Positions 21,232-22,687 of a stretch of 22,687 nucleotides of DNA are shown here, one piece after another. The translations under genes were made by a program, and so were the position numbers. This stretch comes from a virus: the IMG/VR virus record IMGVR_UViG_3300046533_000398, positions 1 through 22,687 of that record. One strand, 5' to 3'. Positions within the stretch are counted from its first letter, which is position 1; each line of letters opens with the position of its first letter. The notes under the pieces were generated by a model. The model had not been told where the DNA came from. It was given only the letters and a program-made list of their open reading frames with translations, and did not search any database.

Positions 21232-21637
21232 CGCCACTCACCAGGAGGCCTTCGCGCTCGAGCATCGCTTTCAGCGCGCGATACATCTGCGTGCGCGCCC
21301 GGACCACGGCCGGGATGAACACGTGCCCCGGCGGCATCGCGCCGCGGTTCGCGCCGAGCCGTGTGTGCCGCGCTTGCGAGCCGCTTTCGAAGATCCACGC
21401 GATCGGCGACGTGTTGCGGACCTGATACCCGACGCCGTACGGCCCCGTCGCCTTCGTGACCGTCCGCAGTCGGCGCTTGAGATCCCCGGTGCGGCTCGGA
21501 TAGCCGGCCGCGATCGCCGTCTGCGCGTCGTCCGCGGCGCCCTTGACGATGCCCTGGGCGTCACCGGCCAGCCGCTCGGGCAGCGTGCGCAGTGCGGTCA
21601 TCAGGTCCTCCATCCCCGACCAGGTCACAGCCGCCAT
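21221..21637 (-). CDS. HK97 gp10-like tail completion protein
   Basis: A 138-residue protein with the gp10-like layout: N-terminal helices (EDLMTALRTLPERLAGDAQG), then SRTGDLKRRLRTVTK with YGVGYQVRNTSPIAWIFESG, then the GAMPPGHVFIPAVVRA strand and a C-terminal helix. This family forms part of the head-tail neck. The ATG at 21637 overlaps the upstream stop as TGATG. Longer open frames to the right are out of character. Confidence 0.8.
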   Translation of the reverse strand: MAAVTWSGMEDLMTALRTLPERLAGDAQGIVKGAADDAQTAIAAGYPSRTGDLKRRLRTVTKATGPYGVGYQVRNTSPIAWIFESGSQARHTRLGANRGAMPPGHVFIPAVVRARTQMYRALKAMLEREGLLVSGDAP

Positions 21638-22008
21638 CAGGCCAGGACCTCCGTGCACGTGACTTCCAACACCCGATGGCGTTCCTCCAGGTCCTGCACA
21701 TTCAGCACATTGAACACGCGCCCCTCGAGGAGCAGCCGGCTGTGCGTGGTGACGTCGGGGCGATACCGGCCGCGCACCAGATTCGCCGCCGTCGTGATCG
21801 TGGTCCCGGCGTCCGGCCGCTCGCCCTCGCGCCGCGGCGCCGCAGTCAGGCTGACAGCCCACGTCGGCGGATCGGCGTCGGTCCAGGTCTGCGTATAGCC
21901 GCCGTCGCCGTCGGGGCCCGTGGTCGTGGGCGTCTGCACGGTCACCCGGTGCCGGTACGCGCCCGCCGCGATCAGCCGATCCCGTTGGCCCGCGAGGAAG
22001 CCGGCCAT
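21637..22008 (-). CDS. Head closure protein (SPP1 gp16-like)
   Basis: A 123-residue protein with a head-tail joining pattern: YRHRVTVQTPTTTGPDGDGG, YTQTWTDADPPTWAVSLTAA, then a loop, RGRYRPDVTTHSRLLLEGRV, and a closing strand VLNVQDLEERHRVLEVTCTE. The small beta-barrel of this family seals the connector and binds the tail. It overlaps both neighbours by 1 nt (TGATG). Confidence 0.82.
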   Translation of the reverse strand: MAGFLAGQRDRLIAAGAYRHRVTVQTPTTTGPDGDGGYTQTWTDADPPTWAVSLTAAPRREGERPDAGTTITTAANLVRGRYRPDVTTHSRLLLEGRVFNVLNVQDLEERHRVLEVTCTEVLA

Positions 22009-22343
22009 CAGGCGATCACCGCGTCGTGATAGGCGCGCAACAATTCACGGACGGTCACCCCGAGCGATTCGTCGGCCGGGCGCGGCGGCCCGTCGGGGTC
22101 ATCGCCGCGGTAGCGGTCGAGTTCGCCGCACTGCACCAGAATCGCGGCCACGACCACCGCCGGCACCGTTACGGGATCGGCGATCCAGCCGTCCACGAGC
22201 GCTTGGCACCGTGGCGTCACGCTGCACCAGTTGAGAATGTGGGCCTCGGCCTGGTCGACGAGCGCCTGCAGGTCCACGTCTTCATCCGTCGAGGTGATCC
22301 GCAAGCGGTCCTTCGCCTGCTGGAGCGTGACGAAGGTCGACAC
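22008..22343 (-). CDS. gp6-like head-tail connector
   Basis: A 111-residue helical protein: VTLQQAKDRLRITSTDEDVD, LQALVDQAEAHILNWC, then VPAVVVAAILVQCGELDRYR and a C-terminal helix. This matches the HK97 gp6 / phage connector family that attaches to the portal. It is the start of the head-tail joining genes in this window. Confidence 0.85.
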   Translation of the reverse strand: MSTFVTLQQAKDRLRITSTDEDVDLQALVDQAEAHILNWCSVTPRCQALVDGWIADPVTVPAVVVAAILVQCGELDRYRGDDPDGPPRPADESLGVTVRELLRAYHDAVIA

Positions 22344-22346
22344 GGC

Positions 22347-22687
22347 TTACCGCCGCCTCGTATCGTCATAGACCTGTTGCCAGTCCTTGCCGGCGGGCCC
22401 TGGCGGGCCGCTGGGGCCGTCCTTGCCGTCCTTGCCATCCCGCCCCCGCTTGACCTTCAGCGTCCACGCCTTGCTGCCGTCGCCGGGCTTGGTCGTCGTC
22501 GTCGCCAGGCAGTGCCACTCGGAGCCCGCCCACGTCACGCTGTCGCCGGGCTCGTACGTCCGGCCCTCGGCCCAGACCCCGCGATACAGGTCGACCGCGA
22601 ACCGCGCTGTCCCGATCTCCTTCACGCGATCACCGTGGGCGGCTGTGATCGTGAACGAGCGGTCATCGCGTTGCGTGACGGCGAGGT
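22347..22687 (-). CDS. Partial CBM5/12-like plus collagen-like protein, cut by the right edge
   Basis: The frame is open to the window end, so the gene begins beyond it; a GTG at 22625 is unlikely to be the start. Of 113 visible codons the segment YRGVWAEGRTYEPGDSVTWA with SEWHCLATTTTKPGDGSKAW resembles a carbohydrate-binding CBM5/12 module. It is followed by a basic linker and Gly-X-Y collagen-like repeats (GRDGKDGKDGPSGPPGPAG). Such proteins occur beside capsid genes and may decorate the head or help adhesion. Function and full length are unknown. Confidence 0.75.
   Translation of the reverse strand, partial: LAVTQRDDRSFTITAAHGDRVKEIGTARFAVDLYRGVWAEGRTYEPGDSVTWAGSEWHCLATTTTKPGDGSKAWTLKVKRGRDGKDGKDGPSGPPGPAGKDWQQVYDDTRRR

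Noticed and set aside
1-22687. Lysis module, terminase, portal or capsid genes
   Set aside because: No holin-like membrane segments, endolysin motifs or terminase ATPase motifs were seen on either strand; these genes are probably outside the window.

Overview
The window is part of a temperate, siphovirus-like phage genome with high GC content. It contains tail and head-tail-joining genes, a recombination and replication module, a lysogeny control switch, an integrase and an attachment site. The host is probably a high-GC Gram-negative bacterium. Acidobacteriota is a guess from the style of the one signal peptide and the integrase subfamily; the sequence does not prove it.

Layout. (1) Positions 1-10108, minus strand: a densely packed early operon. 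Most neighbouring genes overlap by 1-8 nt (ATGA, GTGA or TGATG junctions). It starts with a Cro-like XRE regulator and an excisionase-like protein. These are followed by a putative annealing protein, a beta-class DNA methyltransferase, a PD-(D/E)XK-like nuclease, a YqaJ/lambda-type exonuclease, a NinB-like protein, several small cysteine-rich proteins, a DUF1376 replication protein, a TIM-barrel-like protein and a VRR-NUC-like nuclease. (2) 10109-10346: divergent control region with two palindromic operators, predicted promoters and four CCGG repeats phased at exactly 10 bp. (3) 10347-12362, plus strand: HTH regulator (probably leaderless), a coiled-coil ORF and a tyrosine integrase. (4) 12293-12544: attP, with a core copying the 3' half of a tRNA-Glu(TTC) and two arm-type repeats on each side. 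(5) 12730-13494, plus strand: a putative exported protein of unknown function, probably cargo. (6) 13555-22687, minus strand, transcribed from right to left: collagen-like/CBM-like protein (cut by the edge), head-tail connector, head closure, HK97 gp10-like protein, tail terminator, tail tube, small protein, G/GT tail chaperones made by a -1 frameshift, tape measure, tail hub, and two distal tail proteins.

The order tail genes - attP - int - regulators - early genes is that of a circular lambda-like genome. The same 11-bp arm motif occurs on both sides of the tRNA-derived core. Both facts argue that the sequence is an excised, virion or circular-assembly form, not an integrated prophage. In an integrated form one side of the core would be host DNA. 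Terminase, portal, capsid, helicase and lysis genes are not visible and presumably lie beyond the window edges.

No wholly new system could be demonstrated. The strongest items for follow-up are the attP architecture with its unusual integrase (Pro at the Arg-I position, Tyr in place of the first His of HxxR), the control region with phased repeats, the AT-rich repeat island beside the replication protein, the TIM-barrel protein in the early operon, and the sense/antisense ORF pair near 2.2-2.4 kb.
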